A stretch of DNA of 64,000 bases from Nocardioides immobilis (GCF_003515065.1 NZ_QXGH01000011.1:1-64000); one strand, 5' to 3'. Numbered from the stretch's first letter, positions 36,893 through 44,184 are shown. The notes: generated by a model from the letters alone, not told the origin. Translations and numbers: made by a program.

Positions 36893-37396
36893 TCAGGGGT
36901 TGAAGTCCACGCGGAGGACCCATTCCTGATGGTCGTCGTCGTCACGCATGTACGTGAACTGATGACGTGCCACCATCGCCTGACTATTTGCGTTGTTCGG
37001 ATGAATCAGCCCGTAGATCAGAAAGTGGTCGAGCCCCGCGGCATCGGCCCGAGCCGCCGTTCTGTCGATAGTCTCCGCGATAAGCGCATCGCTCACGCCC
37101 GTCCCCCACGCCCGACGCGCGACGGCGGCGGCAAGGAACTTCACGAGGCCGGGGCCGTCTTCCTCCCACGTCCACGACACAGCCACAATGCCGTCCGCGT
37201 CACGACCGAGGAGCAACTCTTCGCCCATCGGCATTGGCGGCCGGGCATTGCGAATACCTGCCTGAACGACCCGTTCCCAGTCGCGGGGGTGTTGGGCCCA
37301 GTGCGGTATGCCCGACACCGGAGTCGAGCAGTCAAACTGATTCAGTTCGGCGATGTCGCCGCGCTGGGCGACAGTCCAGCCAAGACTCAGGGTCAC
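36893..37396 (-). CDS. GNAT-like N-acetyltransferase carried by the element
   Basis: 167 residues. The central part fits a GNAT fold: GIVAVSWTWEEDGPGLVKFL (beta 3-4), AAAVARRAWGTGVSDALIAE (acetyl-CoA loop, a weak version of R-x-x-G-x-G) and HPNNANSQAMVARHQFTYMR (beta 6 / N-x-x-S motif). Substrate unknown. GTG 37396 starts six bases after the upstream gene. It lies between two matching terminators, like a cargo (moron) cassette. Confidence 0.6.
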   Translation of the reverse strand: MTLSLGWTVAQRGDIAELNQFDCSTPVSGIPHWAQHPRDWERVVQAGIRNARPPMPMGEELLLGRDADGIVAVSWTWEEDGPGLVKFLAAAVARRAWGTGVSDALIAETIDRTAARADAAGLDHFLIYGLIHPNNANSQAMVARHQFTYMRDDDDHQEWVLRVDFNP

Positions 37397-37402
37397 GCGG
37401 GC

Positions 37403-37627
37403 CTATCGCGACGACGGACGGTCGCGCCAGACGGCGACCCCGGCGAGCTTCTCGCCGAACTCGTCGAACATCTGACGGCGCTCGGGAGTCATGGCGGGCC
37501 GACGGCCGACCCCGGCGCGGAACTCCGCGAGGTTAGCCATCTCGTCCGGCTCCGGTGCGTGTGTGGCGGGGCGAAGCAGCATTGTGGTGCGGCGCAGCAG
37601 CGCGGCGAGCAGTCGCCTTGCGTCCAT
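37403..37627 (-). CDS. Small element protein, unknown
   Basis: 74 residues (MDARRLLAALLRRTTMLLRP start, then EMANLAEFRAGVGRRPAMTP). Basic, probably helical, no recognised domain. A strong GAAGGAGGC lies six bases before ATG 37627, which supports expression. Cotranscribed with the GNAT gene. Confidence 0.6.
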   Translation of the reverse strand: MDARRLLAALLRRTTMLLRPATHAPEPDEMANLAEFRAGVGRRPAMTPERRQMFDEFGEKLAGVAVWRDRPSSR

Positions 37628-37749
37628 GATTCGGCCTCCTTCCACACTTCTTCACACCCATGATCACACAAACACACAAGCGCCGCACCCGGACAGAAGC
37701 GAGAGTTCCGGGGGGGTGCGGGGCCGTTGGCGGGCAAAATGGCCAGCGC

Positions 37750-37777
37750 CCCCGACCTCAATGTGTGCGGCCGGGGG
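37750..37777 (-). terminator. Weak hairpin with the element's recurrent terminator sequence
   Basis: CCCCCG and CGGGGG form a 6-bp stem with a 16-base loop, 24 bp after the stop of the 81-residue gene. Its right arm is part of GGCCGGGGGTCGTTG, identical to the arm at 36873-36887. Confidence 0.5.
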
Positions 37778-37800
37778 TCGTTGCTACTCCCCGTTCCCCG

Positions 37801-38046
37801 TCACTCGGCTAGACCAAGCTCCCTCGCGAGGGCGTAGTACGCGTCTTTGCGGGACTGCTCCTCCTCTCGAAGCGCCTCGAGCCTCTTGATCGCCTCGTGC
37901 GTGACTGGTTGAAGGTCCAGCTTCGGCGGCGGGCGATCTCCCCACCACATCAGCACATGCTTGTCTGCCTGCTCCCGGTAGGCGTCCATAGCGTCTCGCC
38001 ATTCGTCCCGGGCGGCGTAGAGGCGTTCTCTGGTCTGCTCATCCAT
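37801..38046 (-). CDS. Small charged element protein, unknown
   Basis: 81 residues, MDEQTRERLYAARDEWRDAM then EAIKRLEALREEEQSRKDAY, very rich in Glu, Arg and Asp and predicted helical. There is no ribosome-binding site; TAGCGT seven bases before ATG 38046 fits a leaderless promoter. It follows a strong terminator, so it is probably its own unit. Confidence 0.6.
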   Translation of the reverse strand: MDEQTRERLYAARDEWRDAMDAYREQADKHVLMWWGDRPPPKLDLQPVTHEAIKRLEALREEEQSRKDAYYALARELGLAE

Positions 38047-38154
38047 GCCAGCAACGCTAGACCCCGCCGGCAGCTTCTTGCCGCCACGGCCGCGGGAATC
38101 AAAGGGCTCATTTGAGCCATTCGTCTTGGCTGCGTTCCTCCCGTCATGGCGAGA

Positions 38155-38192
38155 CAACAACGACCCCGGCCCGAGAGCCGGGGTCGTTGTTG
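38155..38192. terminator. Strong terminator hairpin after the capsid gene
   Basis: CAACAACGACCCCGGC and GCCGGGGTCGTTGTTG form a perfect 16-bp stem with a 6-base loop. It closes the long leftward phage gene run. The stem shares the CAACGACCCC core with the hairpin at 36850. Confidence 0.9.
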
Positions 38193-38248
38193 CGCCGCAC
38201 CCTCGGGCGGCGCCCTGCCGGATGACTAGGCCGGCAGGTTGATCAGGG

Positions 38249-39667
38249 TCACGCAGCGGATGCCACGTCGAGCAGGCGGAACGCGTTGGTCACCAGGACG
38301 TCGGAGCCGGTCCTGAACCACAGGAACGCGCCGCGCTGGCCGGTCGGGCGCCGGTTGGTGCCGACGAGGTTCGGGATCAGCTCGAGCGTGGTGCCGATCC
38401 GGTCGACGATGACGAACTGCTTCCAGTCGCCGTAGGCCAGGACGAAGTTCGAGACGGCGCCGGTCGTGGTGACCGTGCTGTCCATGTTGGAGTTCTCGTT
38501 GATCGGCCGGTTGAGGAGCCGACCCTCGGAGAGCTCGGGGAACAGCCGCGCGCCGGCGGTCGTCTCGAACTGGCTCATGGTGTTGATGATCGGCAGCGAT
38601 GCCTGCCACGACGCGTTTGCCGACCACCGGGCCGGGAGCGCGTTCTGCAGCGCGTACACGTCTCCCTTGGCGAAGGTGTCGTCCGCGGCCGCGTTGACCT
38701 CCGAGGCAGTGCCCGCGAGTGCGGTCACGAAGCCCTTGGGCTGACCGGAGCCGGAACCAGTCGTGTAGGCGGTGTTCATCAGCTGGTCCGCGGCGTCTGC
38801 AAGCACCCTGCCGAGTTCGACAGAGAAGTTGGCGGCGTCCATGCCCACCTCGTAGGAGTACGGGACGAACACGTCACCGAAGTGCACCGGGATCGGCTGG
38901 TCGTCCACGGTCGGCGCGGCGTCGGCGGCCTCAGCGGCCTCGGCCTTCCACTCAGCGGTGGCGCCGGCCGACGTGATCCCGGTCCAGGACTCGGTGGCGG
39001 TCTGCACCACACGCGCGACCTGGCGCAGTGGGTTGGTCGATCCCGCCGAGGTCAGGTTGATGGCCGGGTCGAGGGTCATCGGCACCATGTAGCCGCCGTT
39101 CGCGTCGGTCAGCGACATGGCTCGCGACTCCGAGCGGTAGCGCTCGACGCGCTGGAAGGCCTCGCGCTCCTGCTCGTTCCACATCAGGTGGCCCCGGGTC
39201 GGGTCGGTGAGCAGGTGGGCGAACGCGCGGAGGTAGGCCGGGTCTCCGGTGACCTCCACCCAGCGCGAGGCCGCGGAGCGCTCGAAGTCGCTGCCGCCGG
39301 TCACCATCCGCTCGACCGTCTCGGCGGCGTGGTCGGCCAGGGCGCCGGAGCGGTGCGCCTGGTCGATGATGCGACGGGCGCGGGTCGGAGCCTGGGCGAA
39401 CGAGTCATCATCGCGGCCCGGGACGCCGGGAACGACCATGCCGCCGTCCTTGCCGTTGGCGATGTCGCGGAGCTCGGCGAGCTCGGCAGAGCGCTTCTCG
39501 TGATAGCGGTCCTGCAGGTCCTTGAACTCGGCGAGCAGCCCATCGAGACGCGCCTGCTTCTCGCGCGTGAGGCTGCCGTGTTCCTGGCGGATGTTGTCGA
39601 GCTTCTCCATCTCGTCGCCGAGCTCGATCATGCGGGCCGAGACTTGGCCCAAGGTCATGGTGGTCAT
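38249..39667 (-). CDS. HK97-fold major capsid protein
   Basis: 472 residues. Residues 1-75 form a coiled-coil scaffold-like region (MIELGDEMEKLDNIRQEHGS, LDGLLAEFKDLQDRYHEKRS). A variable linker follows to about residue 180, then the HK97 capsid domain: TDANGGYMVPMTLDPAINLT, STNPLRQVARVVQ, VPYSYEVGMDAANFSVELGR, YTTGSGSGQPKGFVTALAGT and the C-terminal NRRPTGQRGAFLWFRTGSDV. The Q-P-K-G and TGSG motifs are typical of phage HK97-type capsids. No prohead protease gene is nearby, although the delta-like N-terminus normally needs one. ATG 39667 is used. A 215-bp untranslated stretch lies upstream. Confidence 0.92.
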   Translation of the reverse strand: MTTMTLGQVSARMIELGDEMEKLDNIRQEHGSLTREKQARLDGLLAEFKDLQDRYHEKRSAELAELRDIANGKDGGMVVPGVPGRDDDSFAQAPTRARRIIDQAHRSGALADHAAETVERMVTGGSDFERSAASRWVEVTGDPAYLRAFAHLLTDPTRGHLMWNEQEREAFQRVERYRSESRAMSLTDANGGYMVPMTLDPAINLTSAGSTNPLRQVARVVQTATESWTGITSAGATAEWKAEAAEAADAAPTVDDQPIPVHFGDVFVPYSYEVGMDAANFSVELGRVLADAADQLMNTAYTTGSGSGQPKGFVTALAGTASEVNAAADDTFAKGDVYALQNALPARWSANASWQASLPIINTMSQFETTAGARLFPELSEGRLLNRPINENSNMDSTVTTTGAVSNFVLAYGDWKQFVIVDRIGTTLELIPNLVGTNRRPTGQRGAFLWFRTGSDVLVTNAFRLLDVASAA

Positions 39668-39882
39668 GGGTGTGTGTCCGATCTGGAATGCCGCGAGCGA
39701 GCGCAGGCATGGGTGGGTTCGATGACTCGGCCGCTCCACGCGCCGCCACCTACCAGGGGCGAAGGTCTGCTGTGCCTGACGCCCACCGGGCCAGTCAGGG
39801 AGACCTGCGTTCTTGCGGTTCCGATTCGTCGGCCACCCACCGGGCCAGACCGACACAGGAATTGTCTCACGCCGCGGCGACA
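39668..39882. other. Untranslated stretch before the capsid gene
   Basis: 215 bp without a convincing gene. It contains two direct copies of CACCGGGCCAG (about 39785-39795 and 39838-39848) and presumably the leader or promoter of the capsid gene. Confidence 0.4.
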
Positions 39883-40113
39883 TCAGCACGGAGGCTCACT
39901 CGCCACGACGTGCCGCAGGAGCTGTGACCCACGCATCAGCGTCACGCCACCGTGAGGGACGCACCGCGCCGCCCACGGACAGGTGACGGCGTGCACCACG
40001 ACCACGGTCAGCACCGAGCCGGCGAAGCCCTCGCCAAGTTGGATGCTCACGTCAGCCGGGCAGTCCTCGCAAGCGAGGGACTGGAGGTCAGCGAGGGTCA
40101 GGTTGTCGGTCAT
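39883..40113 (-). CDS. Small phage protein with Cys motifs
   Basis: 76 residues: LADLQSLACEDCPADVSIQL, then VVHAVTCPWAARCVPHGG. The CxxC plus H-x4-C-P-W pattern suggests zinc binding. Similar small proteins occur in actinobacterial prophage-like elements, but no function is known. TAGGAG lies five bases before ATG 40113. Confidence 0.65.
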   Translation of the reverse strand: MTDNLTLADLQSLACEDCPADVSIQLGEGFAGSVLTVVVVHAVTCPWAARCVPHGGVTLMRGSQLLRHVVASEPPC

Positions 40114-40218
40114 CGGTGCTCCTAGGTAAGGGGGGCCGGTCGGTCGCGCAGGGGCGAAATGGGGGGCGCGGATCCCGGAATCTTTCTTCCCTCTCCGCGA
40201 GGGTTTTTCTCTGAGACC

Positions 40219-40473
40219 TCAGAGGGCCGTGGCGTCGAACGGTTCGTCTGGGAAGTCAGAGGCGGCGATCGGGTCGTCGGCCTCGGCGTCGATTCCTGCG
40301 ATTTCCTCGGCGAGTTCGCGGAGCCGGAGTGTGATAGGCGACAGGTCTCGCGGCTGCGTTCTGTCGTCGTCCAGCGCGGCGGCGAGGCGTCGGCGCAGCG
40401 AAACCAGGAGGTCTCGCCGGGTGCCGTTCTCCGCGGCTTGTTCGATGGTCAGATGGTCGGATGGGTCGGTCAT
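40219..40473 (-). CDS. Phage protein, small-terminase-like
   Basis: 84 residues: TIEQAAENGTRRDLLVSLRR, DDDRTQPRDLSPITLRLREL, with an acidic tail DAEADDPIAASDFPDEPFDA. Resembles short helical proteins annotated as small terminase subunits or DNA-packaging proteins in actinobacterial phages and satellites; this comparison is from memory. GGAAGGA lies eight bases before ATG 40473. No large terminase is in the element. Confidence 0.5.
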   Translation of the reverse strand: MTDPSDHLTIEQAAENGTRRDLLVSLRRRLAAALDDDRTQPRDLSPITLRLRELAEEIAGIDAEADDPIAASDFPDEPFDATAL

Positions 40474-40633
40474 CGGTACATTCCTTCCAGCGGTTTTCGC
40501 GGTGTATATGCGTGATGGATTCCGGGGTCTTGGGGCCGAATCACGCGACGCGCGAGGTAGGTACCCCCCGGCGTCTTGCTGGGGAGAGACGCCAAAAACG
40601 AGTGCAGGGGTCCGCGGGCGCGTGCGTGTTGCG

Positions 40634-40798
40634 TCATCGGCCCGCCCCCTCCTGGTCATGGTCACCCGGACACGCCTCGCAGCAGCGGCGACCAGCGAGC
40701 CACTCGACGGAGCGGCAGCCGGCGGCGCTGCCCCCGCAGTGCGCGCAGTCCTTGCGGTCGACCCGCCTGGGCTTCTGGTCGGGGGTGGTGGCGAACAT
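40634..40798 (-). CDS. Small zinc-finger element protein
   Basis: 54 residues. CAHCGG...GRRCCEACPGDH places four cysteines plus a histidine for one zinc site. ATG 40798 overlaps the preceding TGA by one base (TGATG), so it is translated with the HTH gene upstream. Function unknown. Confidence 0.6.
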   Translation of the reverse strand: MFATTPDQKPRRVDRKDCAHCGGSAAGCRSVEWLAGRRCCEACPGDHDQEGAGR

Positions 40799-41343
40799 CA
40801 GGCGGTCCTTTCGTCGGGGTCCGCAGAGTCGCGGTCGTCTCCGGTTGGGGTTGTGAGAGAGAAGAGAGGGGCTGAGCCTGAAACGACACGGTTCTGGCGT
40901 TCCTTTGGGGTCGAAACGACAGGCTGAAACCGTGTCGTTTCGGAGGTAGGTGACACGGTTTGACCGTTCCTTCTGGCTGGGTGACGCGGACAGGCGGCGC
41001 CTTCCTTGCCGACACCGAAGGCGACGACCGCGCTCGGCAGGACTAGGCACAGCGCCTTGGACTCGGGCATCAGGAGACCGCGATCGACGGCGCCGTCGAT
41101 CGCCTCCCGCACCCGCTGCCGGCTGGTCGGGATCATGACTTCGCCGACCTTCTCGCCGAGGAGCCAGGCCAATCGCTTCTGCCGGAAGGTGGCATGGCCG
41201 TTGGCACCGAAGTGCGCGTAGGCCGCGAACGTCACCCGCAGCCAGCGCGGGAACACGTCGTCGGTCGCCATGTCCTTGAAGCTCTCGCGGTTGCCGAAGA
41301 AGAAGCTGGGGTTCTTGCCCCACTCCTGAGGTACGCGGCTCAT
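40798..41343 (-). CDS. Element HTH/replication-type protein
   Basis: 181 residues. The N-terminal 110 residues look like a winged-helix replication-organiser type domain: WLRVTFAAYAHFGANGHATF, RQKRLAWLLGEKVGEVMIPT, RQRVREAIDGAVDRGLLMPE. The C-terminal 70 residues are low-complexity, and their DNA carries direct and inverted repeats (40885-40975) like an origin. ATG 41343 overlaps the upstream TGA. I infer a role in replication of the excised element or in gene control; no helicase or primase motif is present. Confidence 0.6.
   Translation of the reverse strand: MSRVPQEWGKNPSFFFGNRESFKDMATDDVFPRWLRVTFAAYAHFGANGHATFRQKRLAWLLGEKVGEVMIPTSRQRVREAIDGAVDRGLLMPESKALCLVLPSAVVAFGVGKEGAACPRHPARRNGQTVSPTSETTRFQPVVSTPKERQNRVVSGSAPLFSLTTPTGDDRDSADPDERTA
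40885..40975. repeat. Iteron-like repeats and palindrome inside the HTH gene
   Basis: GACACGGTT followed five bases later by GTTCCTT occurs twice in direct orientation (40885 and 40952, 67 bp apart). Between them lies a perfect inverted repeat, CGAAACGACA (40912-40921) and TGTCGTTTCG (40933-40942). The layout resembles a small replication origin embedded in its initiator gene. Confidence 0.6.
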
Positions 41344-41615
41344 GCGGCCTCCGAGAGCCGGAACGCCTCGACCTCGGGGAACTCGACATGCCCCGCCGCG
41401 ATGAACCGAGCACGGGCCTCGCACGCTTCGGCGATGGCAGTCAGCCGGCGCCACTGCTCGCGGCGGTCCTCGACAGTCGAGGCGCCGAGGTAGTCACCCG
41501 GCCGCGGTCGAGCTGCGCGGAACTCCTCGGCCCGTGCGCGCCACTGGGCGGCGCACACGTCGCCGAAGACGTCGAGCATGAAGTCGCGGAACACGCGGTC
41601 GGGGTCGATCCTCAT
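41340..41615 (-). CDS. Small element protein, unknown
   Basis: 91 residues: MRIDPDRVFRDFMLDVFGDV then AQWRARAEEFRAARPRPGDY and a helical C-terminus. ATG 41615 overlaps the stop of the next gene upstream (ATGA), and its own TGA overlaps the HTH gene start. No domain recognised; part of the coupled early gene run. Confidence 0.65.
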   Translation of the reverse strand: MRIDPDRVFRDFMLDVFGDVCAAQWRARAEEFRAARPRPGDYLGASTVEDRREQWRRLTAIAEACEARARFIAAGHVEFPEVEAFRLSEAA

Positions 41616-41833
41616 GCCGCCTCCCCGCTGTCCTCGTGAACGACCTGAAAGCCGCGGTGCTCGGCCAGGGCGATGAGATCGGGGAGAGTCGACGGCTGGA
41701 TCACCCACCCGCGCGGACGGCTCGACCACATCGGCGGCCGGGATCGCAGCTCGGTGATGAGGTCTCGAGCCCCGTACCCGGAAACAACGGTCATGTTCGC
41801 GTTGACCGCGACGATGGTCAGGCGGCGCTGCAT
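41612..41833 (-). CDS. Small element protein, unknown
   Basis: 73 residues: MQRRLTIVAVNANMTVVSGY, then MWSSRPRGWVIQPSTLPDLI. Beta-alpha pattern, no recognised family. ATG 41833 lies 16 bases inside the end of the upstream gene. It is coupled at its 3' end (ATGA). Confidence 0.6.
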   Translation of the reverse strand: MQRRLTIVAVNANMTVVSGYGARDLITELRSRPPMWSSRPRGWVIQPSTLPDLIALAEHRGFQVVHEDSGEAA

Positions 41834-42060
41834 GCTGCCACCGCCTCGGCGTAGAGCCTCAGGGGCGACACCACGACGCGCCTCAGGCAGACGGGCCCGA
41901 TACCGAGGGCAATGGAGCGGCGCGCGTACAGGGGATGAGCGCAGACCTCGCAGCGGTGCTCGAGGTCCGGTGATGTGTCGGGACCTTGTGCGACGATGGC
42001 TTTGACGCCGTCCAACGTCATTGTCAGCGCCTCGGATTCGCCGCCGGGGCGTTGATGCAT
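41818..42060 (-). CDS. DUF6011-like zinc-motif element protein
   Basis: 80 residues. CEVCAHPLYARRSIALGIGP followed by VCLRRV is the CxxC...GPVC pattern of the DUF6011 family found in actinobacterial phages and plasmids. ATG 42060 was chosen because it begins one base after the upstream TGA. Function unknown. Confidence 0.65.
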   Translation of the reverse strand: MHQRPGGESEALTMTLDGVKAIVAQGPDTSPDLEHRCEVCAHPLYARRSIALGIGPVCLRRVVVSPLRLYAEAVAACSAA

Positions 42061-42061
42061 T

Positions 42062-42277
42062 TCAGGCGGCATCCGAGCCACCGCCCATCAGCAGGCGTGC
42101 GATGCGCCGCCGCTGCTCTTCGGTCAGATCCGGGGCGTCATGGAGGGCCTTTGCGACGTGGTCGGCCAGGCGCTCGGCTTTGAGGTTGGAGCGCGCCTCG
42201 ATCAGGTCGGGATCGTCGGCGGCGCGGGATCGGGACAGGGACGCTACTCGCGCCCGTTCTGCAGTCCAGCTGGACAT
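42062..42277 (-). CDS. Small conserved phage-element protein
   Basis: 71 residues: MSSWTAERARVASLSRSRAA, then HDAPDLTEEQRRRIARLLMG. Helical and basic, of a type common in actinobacterial integrated elements. AGGAG lies seven bases before ATG 42277, but that AGGAG is the distal arm of a hairpin (42284-42323), so translation may be controlled. Confidence 0.7.
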   Translation of the reverse strand: MSSWTAERARVASLSRSRAADDPDLIEARSNLKAERLADHVAKALHDAPDLTEEQRRRIARLLMGGGSDAA

Positions 42278-42283
42278 ACGAAA

Positions 42284-42349
42284 GGCTCCTAGGCAGGAGA
42301 ACTCTGCTCCCGCCTAAGGAGCCCGGTGAGGCGGTCTTCCGCTCGCCTC
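42284..42349 (-). promoter_or_regulatory. Two tandem hairpins upstream of the early gene run
   Basis: On the minus strand the first hairpin has arms GAGGCG and CGCCTC (42328-42349). The second has arms GGCTCC and GGAGCC (42284-42323), extended inside by AGGC/GCCT and GGAG/CTCC. The ribosome-binding site of the 71-residue gene is the last arm. This could be a terminator or an RNA switch between integrase and early genes. Confidence 0.6.
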
Positions 42350-42358
42350 TCGGTGTTG

Positions 42359-42751
42359 CTACTGCAATCTAGCACCCAGGCCGCGCAAGGAGACGGACCC
42401 GACGCCGGCGTTTGCGATCACGTCAAGCACTGGATGAAGGCGCTCGGCGCGAACGTCCAACTCGTAGCCGCAGAGCGAACAGAGCAGGTCGTACTTGTGA
42501 TGACGGTCGTCGTCGTCAACCACGTCATAGCCTGCGGCGTTGCGCTCAGCGGGGAGCAGCCGAATTCCGCGCTCCTCGGCAAGCTGTTGAGCCGCACGTT
42601 TGGCCGCGATCGACGGCGAGCCGATGGCGCGCCAACCGCGGGCGTCCTTCACCATCGTTTCCACGAACGTGACGCGGTCGCTGTGCGACGGCACCGCGCC
42701 GTCACACAGCGACTCGCCATCGCAGACGATCCTCACTTCAGTGCGCTTCAC
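42359..42751 (-). CDS. Element protein cotranscribed with the integrase, unknown
   Basis: 130 residues from GTG 42751 (VKRTEVRIVCDGESLCDGAV), with a CxxC near the C-terminus (LLCSLCGYELDVRAERLHPV) preceded by HHKYD, probably a zinc ribbon. The start was chosen because GTGA overlaps the integrase stop exactly. No family is recognised. Confidence 0.65.
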   Translation of the reverse strand: MKRTEVRIVCDGESLCDGAVPSHSDRVTFVETMVKDARGWRAIGSPSIAAKRAAQQLAEERGIRLLPAERNAAGYDVVDDDDRHHKYDLLCSLCGYELDVRAERLHPVLDVIANAGVGSVSLRGLGARLQ

Positions 42752-44148
42752 GACTGTCTCCACACGTAGGTGATGCGGTCAGGATCCCACGGCGCACCCT
42801 TCCGAGAGGGCGCGATCACGACCGCCTCGAGTACCTGCTCGATGATGAGTCGCTGACGATCGGTGTTGAGCATCGGGAAGCCGTCGATGTCGACGTGGTG
42901 CATGTCAGGCACCGAGGTCGCAGCGATGAACCTGTCCCGCTCGACAGTCAGGTCGGCCTGCTCGCTCTCGAGCTTCGCAACCTGGGGGAACACGACCGCC
43001 CCTGAAAGCCGCCCCGCGTTGTACTCCCCCATCAACTCGGCGATCTTGGCCGGGATCTCCTCGAGGCGCTCGGACTGCCCGAACTCGGGGGACGCGTCCC
43101 CGGTCGAGGTCGCGAGGTCCTCGCCTTGGAGGCGGGCGACCACGACGGCGCTGACGGCCTCGTCGGTGGGGACGCCGGCAACAGAGACGTTGTGCGACCC
43201 GGCGCCGCCGTTGTCCTTACGGCACGTGTAGGCGTGGCCGGCAGGCGTCGTCGATCCGTACATGCGAGCCCCGCAGGTTCCGCAGCGCGCGATGCCGGAC
43301 AGCAGGTAGCGCCGAGCGCCACGGCGGCCCGGAGAGCGCCCCGCGCGGCCGCTCAGGGCGACCTGCAGGCGGTCGTAGGTGTCTTGGTCGAGGATCGGCT
43401 CCCACACTCCACGCACGGCCAGCCCGTCAGCGTCGCGGGCGATCTCCCCGCGATGCACCCGCCATCCCGCGAGGCGGGGCGCTCGGAGCAACTGGCGCAG
43501 CGCGCGGTGATCCCACTCGTTGCCGCGGGCCGTCAGTACCCCGGCCTCGTTCCATCTGCGCGTGATCGCCCGCAGGCCGATGCCCTCGAGCACGTCGGCG
43601 ACCGCCTCGCGAATGAGCATGGCCTCGCTGTTGTCGATGGTCGCCTTGTCGTCCTGCCAGCCGAACGGACGCCCGCCGTGGTTCGTGGTGCCGCTCTGGG
43701 CGCGCTGCAGGTGCGCGCGGCGGATGCGCTCCCCCATCCGCTCGGCCTCGGCCTGGTCGACGGAGCCCTTGATCTGGGCCGTCATCCGCCCGTCCGCGGT
43801 CGACAGGTCGTCGGAGCCTGAGACGACGGTGACGACCTTGGTGCCGTGCGCGTTGTAGAGGTCGATGAGATCGAGCAACTCGCGCAGTCGACGGGTCAGC
43901 CGGGAGTTGCTGTAGGCGATGACGATCTCGAAATCGCCGGCCCGGGCGGCGTCGAGCATGGCCTCGTACTCCGGGCGGCTCTTCTTCGAGAGCGTGCTGG
44001 CCCCGATGTCGTTGTCTCGGTAGACGTGGACGACCTCGTAGCCCTCGCGCTCGGCCAGGGCTCGGCAGTCCTGCTCCTGACGCTGCACGCCGAGCTCGAG
44101 GCCCTCGCGGTCTCGGGAGATTCGCAGGTAGATCGCTGCTCGCTTCAC
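42748..44148 (-). CDS. Large serine recombinase (integrase)
   Basis: 466 residues. Resolvase/invertase catalytic domain with nucleophile Ser11 in AAIYLRISRDREG and the arginines of AYSNSRLTRRLREL. A recombinase domain follows (TTNHGGRPFGWQDDKATIDN, AITRRWNEAGVLTARGNEWD), then a zinc ribbon (GIARCGTCGARMYGS...YTCRK) and a coiled-coil C-terminal part. This architecture gives directional attP x attB integration with a 2-bp core. GTG 44148 is preceded by TAGCCT-gtcaagg, a leaderless promoter. An in-frame GTG at 44175 lies inside the attP arm. It lies against attR. Confidence 0.93.
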   Translation of the reverse strand: MKRAAIYLRISRDREGLELGVQRQEQDCRALAEREGYEVVHVYRDNDIGASTLSKKSRPEYEAMLDAARAGDFEIVIAYSNSRLTRRLRELLDLIDLYNAHGTKVVTVVSGSDDLSTADGRMTAQIKGSVDQAEAERMGERIRRAHLQRAQSGTTNHGGRPFGWQDDKATIDNSEAMLIREAVADVLEGIGLRAITRRWNEAGVLTARGNEWDHRALRQLLRAPRLAGWRVHRGEIARDADGLAVRGVWEPILDQDTYDRLQVALSGRAGRSPGRRGARRYLLSGIARCGTCGARMYGSTTPAGHAYTCRKDNGGAGSHNVSVAGVPTDEAVSAVVVARLQGEDLATSTGDASPEFGQSERLEEIPAKIAELMGEYNAGRLSGAVVFPQVAKLESEQADLTVERDRFIAATSVPDMHHVDIDGFPMLNTDRQRLIIEQVLEAVVIAPSRKGAPWDPDRITYVWRQS

Positions 44149-44155
44149 CCTTGAC

Positions 44156-44184
44156 AGGCTAACGGGGTTAAGCACTACTGTCTA
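44156..44184 (-). promoter_or_regulatory. Integrase promoter overlapping attR
   Basis: On the minus strand TAGACA (44184-44179) and TAGCCT (44161-44156) are separated by 17 bases. The GTG start follows seven bases later. The first T of the -35 hexamer is the last base of the crossover core, and the same hexamer would be present in attP. Confidence 0.6.

Larger units (their letters stand above)
35984..44183. mobile_element. Serine-integrase element with capsid gene, inserted in comM (phiRv1/satellite-like)
   Basis: 8.2-kb insertion whose ends fall inside one gene. Contents on the minus strand from the right end: serine integrase, seven small phage-type genes including an HTH protein, a zinc-motif protein, a candidate small-terminase-like protein, a small CxxC protein, an HK97-fold major capsid protein, and three accessory genes including a GNAT. 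On the plus strand at the left end is a three-gene operon with an XRE regulator. No portal, prohead protease, large terminase, tail or lysis gene was found. Size, integrase type and capsid recall M. tuberculosis phiRv1/phiRv2 and capsid-encoding phage satellites. The classification is inference; the boundaries are read from sequence. Confidence 0.9.

Noticed and set aside
36893..37396. Possibility that the 167-residue element protein is a phage structural or lysis protein.
   Set aside because: The order of beta strands and the N-x-x-S-containing segment fit GNAT better; no lysis or structural motif was seen.
40189..40212. CCCTC-tccgc-GAGGG followed by TTTTTCT, a terminator-like structure on the plus strand.
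   Set aside because: No plus-strand gene precedes it inside the element. It may stop antisense transcription, but there is no support for a gene or RNA ending there.
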